Shown: piece by piece, positions 1-7,112 of the stretch
Position numbering within the stretch: the stretch's first letter is position 1
Layout of the letters: each line of letters starts with the position of its first letter
Assembly (NCBI GenBank): GCA_030682135.1
Contig: JAUXQT010000073.1
Coordinates: 1 to 53,141, forward strand
DNA: 53,141 bases
Origin: Nitrospirota bacterium
GTDB lineage: Bacteria > Nitrospirota > Nitrospiria > Nitrospirales > Nitrospiraceae
Direction of reading: 5' to 3'
The notes under the pieces: generated by a model
Told to the model about the DNA's origin: nothing
Databases searched by the model: none
What the model saw: the letters and a program-made list of their open reading frames with translations, nothing else
Translations under genes and position numbers: made by a program

Positions 1-198
1 ACACCAGGTAAACGACGAATCGTAACGGTACTGGTCGTGATAGACCCGCTCCCAGGACCGATCCGGATAGTCCCCTAACGGGTTCCCGACTTCGATGACC
101 GGCTGGAGCGCGGTCAACGCCAGGACTTTGTCCGCCACCGCGACGGCGGCGACCGTCCCCACGGAGACTTTTAAGAACTGCCGACGTGACAAAAACAT
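1..198 (-). CDS. nxrA: Nitrite oxidoreductase alpha subunit, N-terminal fragment
   Basis: Only the first 66 codons lie in the window; the gene runs off the left edge. The start is an ATG at 198-196 with AGGAGG at 212-207, eight bases upstream. The protein opens with MFLSRRQFLKVSVG, a twin-arginine (SRRxFLK) signal followed by an alanine/valine-rich stretch, so the subunit should be exported folded by the Tat system. The sequence after it (GNPLGDYPDRSWERVYHDQY, then YRYDSSFTWC) matches my memory of Nitrospira NxrA, the molybdopterin subunit that oxidises nitrite to nitrate on the periplasmic face and passes electrons to NxrB. The visible piece ends just before the region expected to bind the first Fe-S cluster. 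The assignment rests on recall of the family N-terminus, not on catalytic residues. Another exported type II DMSO-reductase-family oxidoreductase is the main alternative. Confidence 0.82.
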   Translation of the reverse strand, partial: MFLSRRQFLKVSVGTVAAVAVADKVLALTALQPVIEVGNPLGDYPDRSWERVYHDQYRYDSSFTWC

Positions 199-395
199 GG
201 GTAACACCTCCTAAGAGTTGAGGGCTTCAATAAGCCCACGCGACTTCACCGACGCACAGCGGAACGTTCAGACCACCCCCCTTCCTTCAGACAGAGCGAT
301 GCCAGAAAACAGAATAATCGAATAGTTTTCGAACGACGTTTCGGCCGAACTTATCGATTTATTATGAATACCTAGCATCATGGGCCTTCTAAGTT

Positions 396-412
396 CGCAA
401 TATTCGCACCAA
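396..412 (-). promoter_or_regulatory. Sigma54-like (-24/-12) promoter reading toward nxrA
   Basis: On the minus strand the sequence is TTGGTGCGAATATTGCG. It keeps the GG and GC doublets exactly ten bases apart and the TTGG and TTGC cores, as in the RpoN consensus TGGCACG-N4-TTGC. Two bases of the CACG block and the last base differ. The transcription start would fall near 385. I see no better sigma70 pair in the leader. Function is inferred from the motif only. Confidence 0.5.
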
Positions 413-600
413 CTAAAGGAAACCATACGTCCATGAATAATCAATGTAAGTAGCAGATATATATAATAAATATTGAAATTCTAAGGCCTTTTAAATTGCG
501 ACTGAATCTTCGCATGTGGGTACTCGCCGTACCACTTTCTCAAAAAAAAGCTGTGATATTAAAAAACTATCTATAAATCAATAGCTTGAGCCAGAACGTC

Positions 601-624
601 AAGTGCTACCTTTTGGTAGCACTT
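601..624. promoter_or_regulatory. Perfect 10-bp inverted repeat with 4-base centre
   Basis: The arms AAGTGCTACC (601-610) and GGTAGCACTT (615-624) are exact reverse complements around TTTT. No run of T follows on either strand, so it does not look like a rho-independent terminator. The TGCTACC-N4-GGTAGCA core resembles the two-fold sites bound by activators of sigma54 polymerase (compare the NtrC-type TGCACC-N5-GGTGCA). It lies about 230 bases upstream of the predicted nxrA start site. A role as an upstream activating sequence is an inference. Confidence 0.45.
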
Positions 625-681
625 CAGAGAGATTGTAACGAAGGTAACGGGGGGATGAATGATGTTTGTTGCTCCGGTCGC

Positions 682-710
682 TTGACAGTCTCGTTCCTAC
701 TCAGTAGAAT
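682..710 (+). promoter_or_regulatory. Sigma70 promoter for tRNA-Gly
   Basis: TTGACA (682-687) and TAGAAT (705-710) are separated by 17 bases, a near-consensus pair. The -10 box ends 27 bases before the first tRNA base, so the start site would lie about 20 bases upstream of the mature 5' end. Confidence 0.8.
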
Positions 711-737
711 CCCACCCCTTGCACCGACTGTGATTGG

Positions 738-812
738 GCGGGAATAGCTCAGTGGTAGAGCATCGCCTTGCCAAGGCGAGGGTCGCGAGTTCAAATCTCG
801 TTTCCCGCTCCA
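738..812 (+). tRNA. tRNA-Gly (GCC anticodon)
   Basis: The cloverleaf can be drawn by hand. The acceptor stem is GCGGGAA/TTCCCGC, the D-arm contains AGCTCAGTGGTAGAGC, and the anticodon stem TCGCC/GGCGA closes the loop TTGCCAA with anticodon GCC. The T-arm is GCGAG-TTCAAAT-CTCGT. The discriminator base is T and the 3' CCA (810-812) is encoded in the DNA. It is a single-gene unit with its own promoter. I see no integrase or duplicated 3' end nearby, so it does not mark an island junction in this window. Confidence 0.96.
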
Positions 813-1073
813 ATTTTCCGTCGGGCACGATTTAAATATTTCCTCAAAGATATTCCATCAAGAAAAGCTCGGTCCTCAAGGCCTCTTCATTTCCGTAATT
901 CTCTGACAGATCTACTCTCCGTCGAAAGTATTTATCAGCCTTCCGACACAGGTATCGCTTCGCTGTTTTACCGATGTATCGTGAGTCGTCGCAGAGGAGA
1001 GAGCGTGTACTGGTTCCACTGTCCTAGCTATGATTGATCAAAGCGGTGAAAATCAGTCTATTAGATTAAAACT

Positions 1074-3266
1074 TTAGTGGGTTGCACGCAGAAGAGATTG
1101 CAGGCGTCCTACTTGTTCGGCTGCGCGGGAAAGTTCCTTCGGCAGGAGAGGGACACGGCTAAATCGCCCCTGATGATAGAGGGCGGTCACATCCGCCACT
1201 ACGGGCCCGGCTGCCCCCCATTTCCGCTCCACCTGTCTTGCAAATTCAGCGGCAGTAACGGCTGGAAGCTTGGACAGGCCCTTCTTCTCCAACGTACGAA
1301 GCATGCGGGCGTAGAGCTGTACGATCGCATGCTGTGAGGGCGCAATCGAGAGATGCATACTGGCCCAGAGGCCTATCCTGTCCCGGAGCATAAGTAGGAG
1401 CAAGGCCAAGCCGACCACCACCACTCCCGTAATACACTCCAACACCCCCGGCTGGACGATTCGGGACATACGCGCCAGCCGCGTAAGTACATGGCCTATT
1501 GGGGCGCTTAACGCTGAAATCCAGCTACTCACTCTCTCACGCAATGCATCACTGCCTTCTCGAACTTCGTGAACAACTGCCAATTGATCTTTCCCGCTAT
1601 AACGAACGAACAAACGATCCCACTGTAATCGGAATGATTCCCCAAATCGTCGAATAGACTCCCATCGAGAGGTCCCGGCCGCTGCACTGACGCTGGGCGT
1701 GGGATCCATCGTGATCCAGCCTGATTGCGGGAAGTAGACCTCAACCCAGGCATGCGCGTCCCGCTGGCGCACAGTGAAATACCCTCCAAACTCGTTCCAT
1801 TCTGTGGCCAGGAATCCTGTCACCAGTCGCGCGGGAATCCCTATCGTGCGTAGCATCATGACCATCGCCGTTGCGTAATGCTCGCAGTATCCCGTCTTAC
1901 GTACGAATAGAAATTCATCGAGCGGATGATTCAATGTCGCCGTATCGGCCTCAAGGCTGTACCGATAGTTATCCAAAAGATGCTGCTGGATCGCGAGCGT
2001 TTGTCTAAATGGGGTCGAGACCTGCTGAACGACTCGATGCGCTAGGTCGGCAACCTGCTGTGATTCTACGGGAACTTGGAGGTAGCGGGAACGAATTGAG
2101 TCGGGATAGGCCAGAACCATCGCGGCCTGGTCGCCTGCGACGAGTTGCGGGACCTGAGAGGTGACGGAGTAGCGGGCACGAGAAGAAGGAGAGAGCGGCA
2201 AGTGGAGGCCACTCATGCCATCAATCTGTACGGCAAGAAAATCGCCGCTCACAAGTTCCGCGAATGGAGCGGCAAACAAGACCGGAGTATCGAGCGTTTC
2301 CAGCAGAATATCTTGGCGGATCGGCACGGACAAACTGTCCGGGAGACGGCTGCCAGCTGGACGAGCAAGGAACACCCCCTCCGCCACGAGGCTCAATGAA
2401 CGGCGACGGGTTCCGCTGTGGCTCCACGATCGTCCATTGTATTGATCGTAGGCGAGGCCGCGCAAATGGAGGCGATCTTTCGCAACAGTCGGTTGGTCGG
2501 GTAATTCAACCCGCATGACGATCTGAGGATCCTGTTTGACAGACCCAATCGTCCCCAGATCAACCCGATCGGAAAATCCCGTCGTCCGTAGCGCTTCTCC
2601 ATGTGTTTTTTGTAGTACGCCGGCCCCGATACGAGGAATCACAAAAAAGATGGCAAGTGTCAGACCAACCGTCATGACGGCGATTCCGTTCGTCAACCAA
2701 AAGAAACGCTGAGTGATCCTGCCCAGAAATGTTGCGTGACCGGCCGCCATGCTCGTGGGTGTGATGACGGCAGAGGCTTCGGTTGTTTCCTGGGTCAAGT
2801 GATACAGCAAGAGTGTCCAAACCGCCCCGAGCAGGTACAGCAGAAAAATCGGCAGATACCACGCATCGGTTGTAAGTGCGGCGGAGGCCAGGATTGCCAT
2901 GAGGCTGATAGCATAGAGATGCCGATAATCGCACCGCTGCTGAAGGGTGAGCAACTTGATGCCCAGTAACATGACCAAGAAATGGATGCCAGCCGGGAGA
3001 AGATCTTGTGATACCGCCGTGAGATCGATCAGAAATATGACAAAGGCGCCAATCAACAGAACGTTCCAAATGGTTGGGGAGACGGTCACCTGTGCCATCG
3101 CCCGCCGAACGAGAGCAATTCCTCCCGCATCACACAACGTGACGATGAGGATGATTGCCGTCGGAATGGCGATCCAGAAGGGAACACTTTGCGCAAACAC
3201 CAGTCCGCTAAACGCAATGATGGCGAGGAGGATGGAACTGATCTTAAAGGCTTGATCAAAAGGCAT
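1074..3266 (-). CDS. TgpA-type transmembrane transglutaminase-like protein
   Basis: This 730-residue inner-membrane protein has several hydrophobic segments in its first ~215 residues (a DUF3488-type region), a large extracytoplasmic transglutaminase-like domain, one further membrane helix at about 610-635, and a short cytoplasmic tail (DUF4129-like). The catalytic triad of the cysteine-protease-like fold is visible: Cys461 in KTGYCEHYATA, His505 in RDAHAWVEV and Asp521 in WITMDPTP. Proteins of this layout, such as Pseudomonas TgpA, are usually encoded next to a DUF58 protein and a MoxR ATPase, exactly as here. The start overlaps the end of the DUF58 gene by 11 bases, indicating translational coupling. 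The substrate is unknown; TgpA has been linked to viability and envelope function. It is the last gene of the moxR operon. Confidence 0.88.
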   Translation of the reverse strand: MPFDQAFKISSILLAIIAFSGLVFAQSVPFWIAIPTAIILIVTLCDAGGIALVRRAMAQVTVSPTIWNVLLIGAFVIFLIDLTAVSQDLLPAGIHFLVMLLGIKLLTLQQRCDYRHLYAISLMAILASAALTTDAWYLPIFLLYLLGAVWTLLLYHLTQETTEASAVITPTSMAAGHATFLGRITQRFFWLTNGIAVMTVGLTLAIFFVIPRIGAGVLQKTHGEALRTTGFSDRVDLGTIGSVKQDPQIVMRVELPDQPTVAKDRLHLRGLAYDQYNGRSWSHSGTRRRSLSLVAEGVFLARPAGSRLPDSLSVPIRQDILLETLDTPVLFAAPFAELVSGDFLAVQIDGMSGLHLPLSPSSRARYSVTSQVPQLVAGDQAAMVLAYPDSIRSRYLQVPVESQQVADLAHRVVQQVSTPFRQTLAIQQHLLDNYRYSLEADTATLNHPLDEFLFVRKTGYCEHYATAMVMMLRTIGIPARLVTGFLATEWNEFGGYFTVRQRDAHAWVEVYFPQSGWITMDPTPSVSAAAGTSRWESIRRFGESFRLQWDRLFVRYSGKDQLAVVHEVREGSDALRERVSSWISALSAPIGHVLTRLARMSRIVQPGVLECITGVVVVGLALLLLMLRDRIGLWASMHLSIAPSQHAIVQLYARMLRTLEKKGLSKLPAVTAAEFARQVERKWGAAGPVVADVTALYHQGRFSRVPLLPKELSRAAEQVGRLQSLLRATH

Positions 3267-4401
3267 GGGTTAACTCTTCGAGTTGCGCCGCGTGGAGCAC
3301 TCGATCGGCCTGTATCGCGCTTGTAGATGCCGCCTGCTCCGACCAGGGGACGACCGCCACCGTGTAACCTCGATCGGTTTCGTGGGGGAGCGATAGGTAT
3401 TCGCCTCCGTGGTTGATCTCATTGGTCTCAGGTGGATGCCGTTCGCAAAGCGCCAATAGGCGTAGCATCGCAAAGAGATGGGCAGATCCCGACCCGAGCC
3501 CCGAGTCCTCCCTCCCAACGATCAGCCGCACCGGGTACGTCCGTTCGGTCAGTTGCCAGAGGAGCGATGCGACGAAGGTTACGCTTCGTTCGAATAACGG
3601 TTCGCTTTCGTCTGGAGCCACGATGGAAAGAACGATCAGGATGCGGCGCTGATCTTCCTCTTCGGTTTCCCGCACGATGAGCTGGGATGTGCGGGCCGTC
3701 GTCATCCAATGAATGGATCGCGAGTCATCGCCCGGCTGATAGAGGCGTAAATTGTAAAGTTGGGTCCCATGTCCTCGCCGTGAGAGAGACTCGCCTTGTC
3801 CTTCGCTGACCAATTCGTCCATGAATCGCAGGGCAAGTGGCTTGATGGGAGGACTGACAAGCAGGTGCGCTTCCGTGGCGTAAAACCCTTTCTTGAGAAA
3901 TAACCCAAATGGAAATAGCGTCTGCGCCCGGATGCCTTCAAACCGAATCCAACCTCGTTTTGTCGCGAGCAGGGGATAGGACAGGAGTATCGAGCTCTGT
4001 GCGGGGAGGAGGTGAATGGCAAGCCCTCGGTCGACATCCTGGCCTTCGACAACATCGAGCACACGCAGGGAAAAGCTGGGCAGGTGCCGATGCCGGTTGC
4101 TGACTGAGAGCGTGAGAGTGGTCGGCTCATTGGCCATGATGAGATCTGGCACATGCCGTCGGATTTCCAATCGGCGAAGACAATGCTCGGAGAGCAGTCC
4201 GGATATCACGATGAGGCTGAGCATCATCGCCAGCAGTAAATAGAATAGATTGTTGCCAGTGTTAATGGCAGCGAGCCCGATCCCGAACGTAAACAGAAGA
4301 AACCTGGTCCCTTCTGGCGTAAGGCGAATCGACCGCCGACGGGACAGACCTCGCAGGGACGAAAAGACCGAGGAGGCGTGGAGATTCAGGACTACCCGCA
4401 T
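3256..4401 (-). CDS. DUF58 (von Willebrand A-like) membrane protein
   Basis: The 381-residue protein has two hydrophobic N-terminal segments (about residues 30-65), a beta-rich middle and the diagnostic DUF58 motif GDDSRSIHWMTTARTSQLIV, which lies on a vWA-like fold. I take the ATG at 4401-4399 as the start, because AGG lies four bases before it. A TTG one codon earlier is also possible. DUF58 proteins are generally partners or targets of MoxR AAA ATPases, whose gene lies directly upstream. The 153-base gap to moxR is filled by a palindromic element. The next gene, the TgpA-like transglutaminase, overlaps this one by 11 bases. Function is presumed to be assembly or remodelling of an envelope complex. 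Confidence 0.86.
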   Translation of the reverse strand: MRVVLNLHASSVFSSLRGLSRRRSIRLTPEGTRFLLFTFGIGLAAINTGNNLFYLLLAMMLSLIVISGLLSEHCLRRLEIRRHVPDLIMANEPTTLTLSVSNRHRHLPSFSLRVLDVVEGQDVDRGLAIHLLPAQSSILLSYPLLATKRGWIRFEGIRAQTLFPFGLFLKKGFYATEAHLLVSPPIKPLALRFMDELVSEGQGESLSRRGHGTQLYNLRLYQPGDDSRSIHWMTTARTSQLIVRETEEEDQRRILIVLSIVAPDESEPLFERSVTFVASLLWQLTERTYPVRLIVGREDSGLGSGSAHLFAMLRLLALCERHPPETNEINHGGEYLSLPHETDRGYTVAVVPWSEQAASTSAIQADRVLHAAQLEELTHAF

Positions 4402-4430
4402 CAAGCCTATACCTCATCCAGTTGGCAAAC

Positions 4431-4557
4431 AGCAGGATGCTCAAAAGGCCGTCCAGCAAGGCCGCAGCGAGTGAAGGCCCGAGGCGTACCCTCGTGGTAC
4501 GTTGAGGACCTGAACGATGCGAGAACGAGGCTGGCGGGCTTTTTCAGCGTCCTGCTA
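4431..4557. repeat. 127-bp imperfect palindromic intergenic element
   Basis: The two ends are inverted copies. The left end starts AGCAGGATGCTCAAAAGGCC; the right end, read on the minus strand, starts AGCAGGACGCTGAAAAAGCC. At the centre CGTACC (4485-4490) and GGTACG (4496-4501) form a tight hairpin, so the whole element can fold on itself. It fills the gap between moxR and the DUF58 gene, and its right end overlaps the moxR stop codon. From memory, very similar palindromes are scattered between genes in Nitrospira genomes. That fits a REP/MITE-like repeat that can also act as an RNA hairpin within the operon transcript. I saw only one copy in this window. Confidence 0.75.
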
Positions 4558-5496
4558 GACGGGGACGGAAACGGTCTCAACGATATCGAGGACCATGCGT
4601 TCGGCCTGCTCAAAGCTCTGGGTCCGCATCCCATGGGTCCGATTCAGCATGACACGGTGGGATAACACGATCGGCGCCAGCTCCTTGATGTCGTCGGGAA
4701 GGCAATAGTCGCGTCCCCGGACAACCGCCAATGCCTTGGCAGCCTTGCTCAACGCGAGCGCGCCACGGGTACTTACGCCCAGAGAAAGAAGTTCACTCTG
4801 ACGGGTTGCTTGCACAATCGCGAGCAAATAGTCAGTCAAGCTCTCTTCCATATGCACCCGATCGACGCGGGCCTGTAATGCCAATACTTCGTGAGCCGTC
4901 AACACTGCTTCCAATGCTTCAGCCGGATGCAATGAATGTGGCCGGTCGAGCACCTTCCGCTCTTCCTCAAGCGAAGGGTATCCAATAGAGAGGCGCATCA
5001 GAAATCTGTCAAGCTGAGATTCCGGAAGGGGAAATGTCCCATGATATTCGGCAGGGTTCTGCGTCGCGATGACCATAAAGGGCTGCTCAAGCGGATGGGT
5101 CTGATTATCGACGGAAATCTGTGCCTCGCTCATCGCTTCCAGAAGACTGCTCTGAGTCTTCGGCGTGGTGCGATTGATCTCATCGGCCAGTACAACATTG
5201 GCAAAAATTGGACCCGGTATGAACTCAAACCCCTGTTTTTGCCGATTGAACATGGAGACCCCGACGATGTCGGAGGGCAAGAGATCGCTGGTAAATTGAA
5301 TGCGCTTGAACGAACAGTCAAGTGACCTGGCCAAACTATGCGCCAACGTGGTCTTACCGACCCCGGGCACATCTTCGAGCAGCAGATGGCCACGAGCCAG
5401 AAGGCAGACCACCGCCATTTCAATCACGTGGGTCTTCCCCTTGATGACCAGCTCAATATTGTCCTGGATCGCCCGGATGGTGTGAACTGAACTCAT
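4555..5496 (-). CDS. MoxR-family AAA+ ATPase
   Basis: The 313-residue protein is a complete MoxR-type AAA+ ATPase. Walker A is GVGKTT in LEDVPGVGKTTLAHSLA, Walker B is VVLADEINR, and the sensor-1 region is MVIATQNPAEYHG followed by FPLPESQLDRFLMR. MoxR ATPases act as chaperones that insert metal centres or remodel vWA-domain partners; the partner here is probably the DUF58 protein encoded next. A sigma70 promoter lies 56-84 bases upstream. The 3' end overlaps a palindromic repeat, so the last codons and the stop are part of that element. No Shine-Dalgarno sequence is obvious before the ATG. Confidence 0.93.
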   Translation of the reverse strand: MSSVHTIRAIQDNIELVIKGKTHVIEMAVVCLLARGHLLLEDVPGVGKTTLAHSLARSLDCSFKRIQFTSDLLPSDIVGVSMFNRQKQGFEFIPGPIFANVVLADEINRTTPKTQSSLLEAMSEAQISVDNQTHPLEQPFMVIATQNPAEYHGTFPLPESQLDRFLMRLSIGYPSLEEERKVLDRPHSLHPAEALEAVLTAHEVLALQARVDRVHMEESLTDYLLAIVQATRQSELLSLGVSTRGALALSKAAKALAVVRGRDYCLPDDIKELAPIVLSHRVMLNRTHGMRTQSFEQAERMVLDIVETVSVPV

Positions 5497-5551
5497 GTTG
5501 AGATTAGTGGTCCTGGTGGTTCAAACGTGCAGAGTGGTCTGACACGATCGA

Positions 5552-5580
5552 AGTCTAACAAAGGGTCTGGAGACGGTCAA
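5552..5580 (-). promoter_or_regulatory. Sigma70 promoter of the moxR operon
   Basis: On the minus strand TTGACC (5580-5575) and TAGACT (5557-5552) are 17 bases apart. Transcription would begin near 5545, about 50 bases before the moxR start codon. It is the best sigma70 pair in the 166-base gap. Confidence 0.6.
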
Positions 5581-5662
5581 TTTTCACGTGAGTTTTTGCA
5601 TCGACCGGTCTAGAGACGTTGATGTGTAATGATTTGCGGAGGCAGGCTGCTCTTGTACCGGT

Positions 5663-6976
5663 CTATTCTGGCGCGAGGATTAACATCCAAGGAGGGGTCT
5701 CCTCGACCATGTCGGAAAACCGTCTGGCGGTACTACTAGAAGGGATTCCTGGAAAGACGGCTCCGCGGCGAATCTGAACGGAGCGGAATCGATAGGTCGG
5801 GCCCTGCATCGGGAGAAGAGGGAGCACGCGTGGAATCTCTCTGCGTAACGGGCTGCAATCTGACAGGTTCAGGGTCTCGCCTTGCGCAAGGCTCGAGAGC
5901 CGCCCGAAGATTTCGCCGAAAATCGTCGGGAGATTCGCTGCTGTGAACGGCTGATTGTTCGGTCGATAGCAGGCCTCGTCGAGAAGTTGTGCGAGGATTT
6001 CCCAGAAGACCTGGGTATCCACGGCTCCAAGGACACATAAAAGGCCTCGGCGCGCCAACAAGTCGAGCAGAGCCAGGGGGCCTCGAATCTCAAACTTCCA
6101 AGGCGGAAAGAGCAGTGCACGGTCCCCATGCTGAACCTCCAGAGCCTGTTCGCCTGCATATTGGGTCTTCCGGAATGTGCCTTTGGTTCGATGGAGCTCT
6201 TGCGTGATGATCTGATCGGATAATCTGGTCGGTTCGTAGGCAAATGTGGGGGTCGCGGGAGCCCAACAGGTTGCGATGGTATAGCGCGGCGCGAGCTTCC
6301 CAGCTTGATCTAGGCTACTCAAATCGAACATGTCGTGGTTTCCGAAGAATTGAAACGAGAGCCCGTTCCGGGACCGCAGGCCGTTGAGTCGCTCCCGTTC
6401 CGGATGGAGCGGGCCACCCAGCTGTGACCCTGGCTGAAGCCGATCAAGTGCATGGAGAATCAACTCACGCTGTCGCTGTTGAAGGGGAACCACATATTGC
6501 TCGACCAGTTCAGTGGCAAACGTGAGGTCGCCAGCGCCCACATCGAGGAGGGACGCCACATCCGCATTGAGCAACAAGTCAAAGGGATTTTCGTGGGAAT
6601 GCGCGAATGCCTCAATTTCTTCGCTCCGCAGGGAGCTCATTGGCCATTGGGACGTCGGACCTTCAACAACACCGAGCCATACACACAAAGCCCGCACGGC
6701 TTTTGTCGGGGGTAGGCCCGTGAGTTCTTTGAGTCTGGGACCTGGAAGATCCTGAATCCGTGCGGCTTCCGCATTTCCCAGCGCCACGGTTATGGCGTCG
6801 CGGATGGTGGCAGACAGATCGGCACGATGGGCTTCCTCAATCAACCGTTTCAACGTCGCCGTGAGCCGGCTCGCTTCAACAAGTTTGCGTGAGGCTTCCC
6901 ACTCCTTCTCTCGTTCCTGCAAGAGCTGTGTGACCTGTGAACGGAAGTCTGCAAGGACCTGTGCGGTGGAATTCAT
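5663..6976 (-). CDS. Unknown 437-residue protein with a methyltransferase-like motif
   Basis: I do not recognise this family. The first ~75 residues are charged and probably helical (QLLQEREKEWEASRKLVE). From residue 143 the sequence SLLDVGAGDLTFATELVEQY looks like the glycine-rich S-adenosylmethionine-binding loop of class I methyltransferases (LDVGAGD at 144-150). The remainder includes FQFFGNHDMFDLSSL and DRALLFPPWKFEIRGPLALL. A second-half methyltransferase motif such as NPPY or DPPY is not obvious. There is no signal peptide or membrane segment, so it should be cytoplasmic. It lies upstream of moxR on the same strand and is divergent from the ChaN-like gene, with 136 bases between. Codon use matches its neighbours, so it is probably a native lineage protein. 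Function is unknown; SAM binding is a guess. Confidence 0.7.
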   Translation of the reverse strand: MNSTAQVLADFRSQVTQLLQEREKEWEASRKLVEASRLTATLKRLIEEAHRADLSATIRDAITVALGNAEAARIQDLPGPRLKELTGLPPTKAVRALCVWLGVVEGPTSQWPMSSLRSEEIEAFAHSHENPFDLLLNADVASLLDVGAGDLTFATELVEQYVVPLQQRQRELILHALDRLQPGSQLGGPLHPERERLNGLRSRNGLSFQFFGNHDMFDLSSLDQAGKLAPRYTIATCWAPATPTFAYEPTRLSDQIITQELHRTKGTFRKTQYAGEQALEVQHGDRALLFPPWKFEIRGPLALLDLLARRGLLCVLGAVDTQVFWEILAQLLDEACYRPNNQPFTAANLPTIFGEIFGRLSSLAQGETLNLSDCSPLRREIPRVLPLLPMQGPTYRFRSVQIRRGAVFPGIPSSSTARRFSDMVEETPPWMLILAPE

Positions 6977-7112
6977 GAATCGATTGGTGGAGATTCGTGT
7001 TGGTAGATCAGTCGATGTTCAGCCGGCGAATGTCTGTCAGCATAACGACCTGGGCCACGAGCGTCAAGGATCACGTCTTGCCGCATCGCGAGACCTATGT
7101 TAGGTAGAGATC

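Larger units (their letters stand above)
199..737. other. Long intergenic leader between nxrA and tRNA-Gly
   Basis: This stretch holds no convincing gene. It is clearly more AT-rich than its surroundings, especially about 300-600. It contains a sigma54-like element reading toward nxrA (396-412), a 24-bp perfect dyad (601-624) and the tRNA promoter (682-710). If the -24/-12 element is used, nxrA would have a 5' leader of roughly 185 bases. Its length and AT content suggest regulatory DNA for nxrA rather than simple spacer. Confidence 0.7.

Noticed and set aside
768-1037. Open frame of 89 codons beginning inside tRNA-Gly
   Set aside because: It starts within the tRNA, has no ribosome site and shows no protein-like composition.
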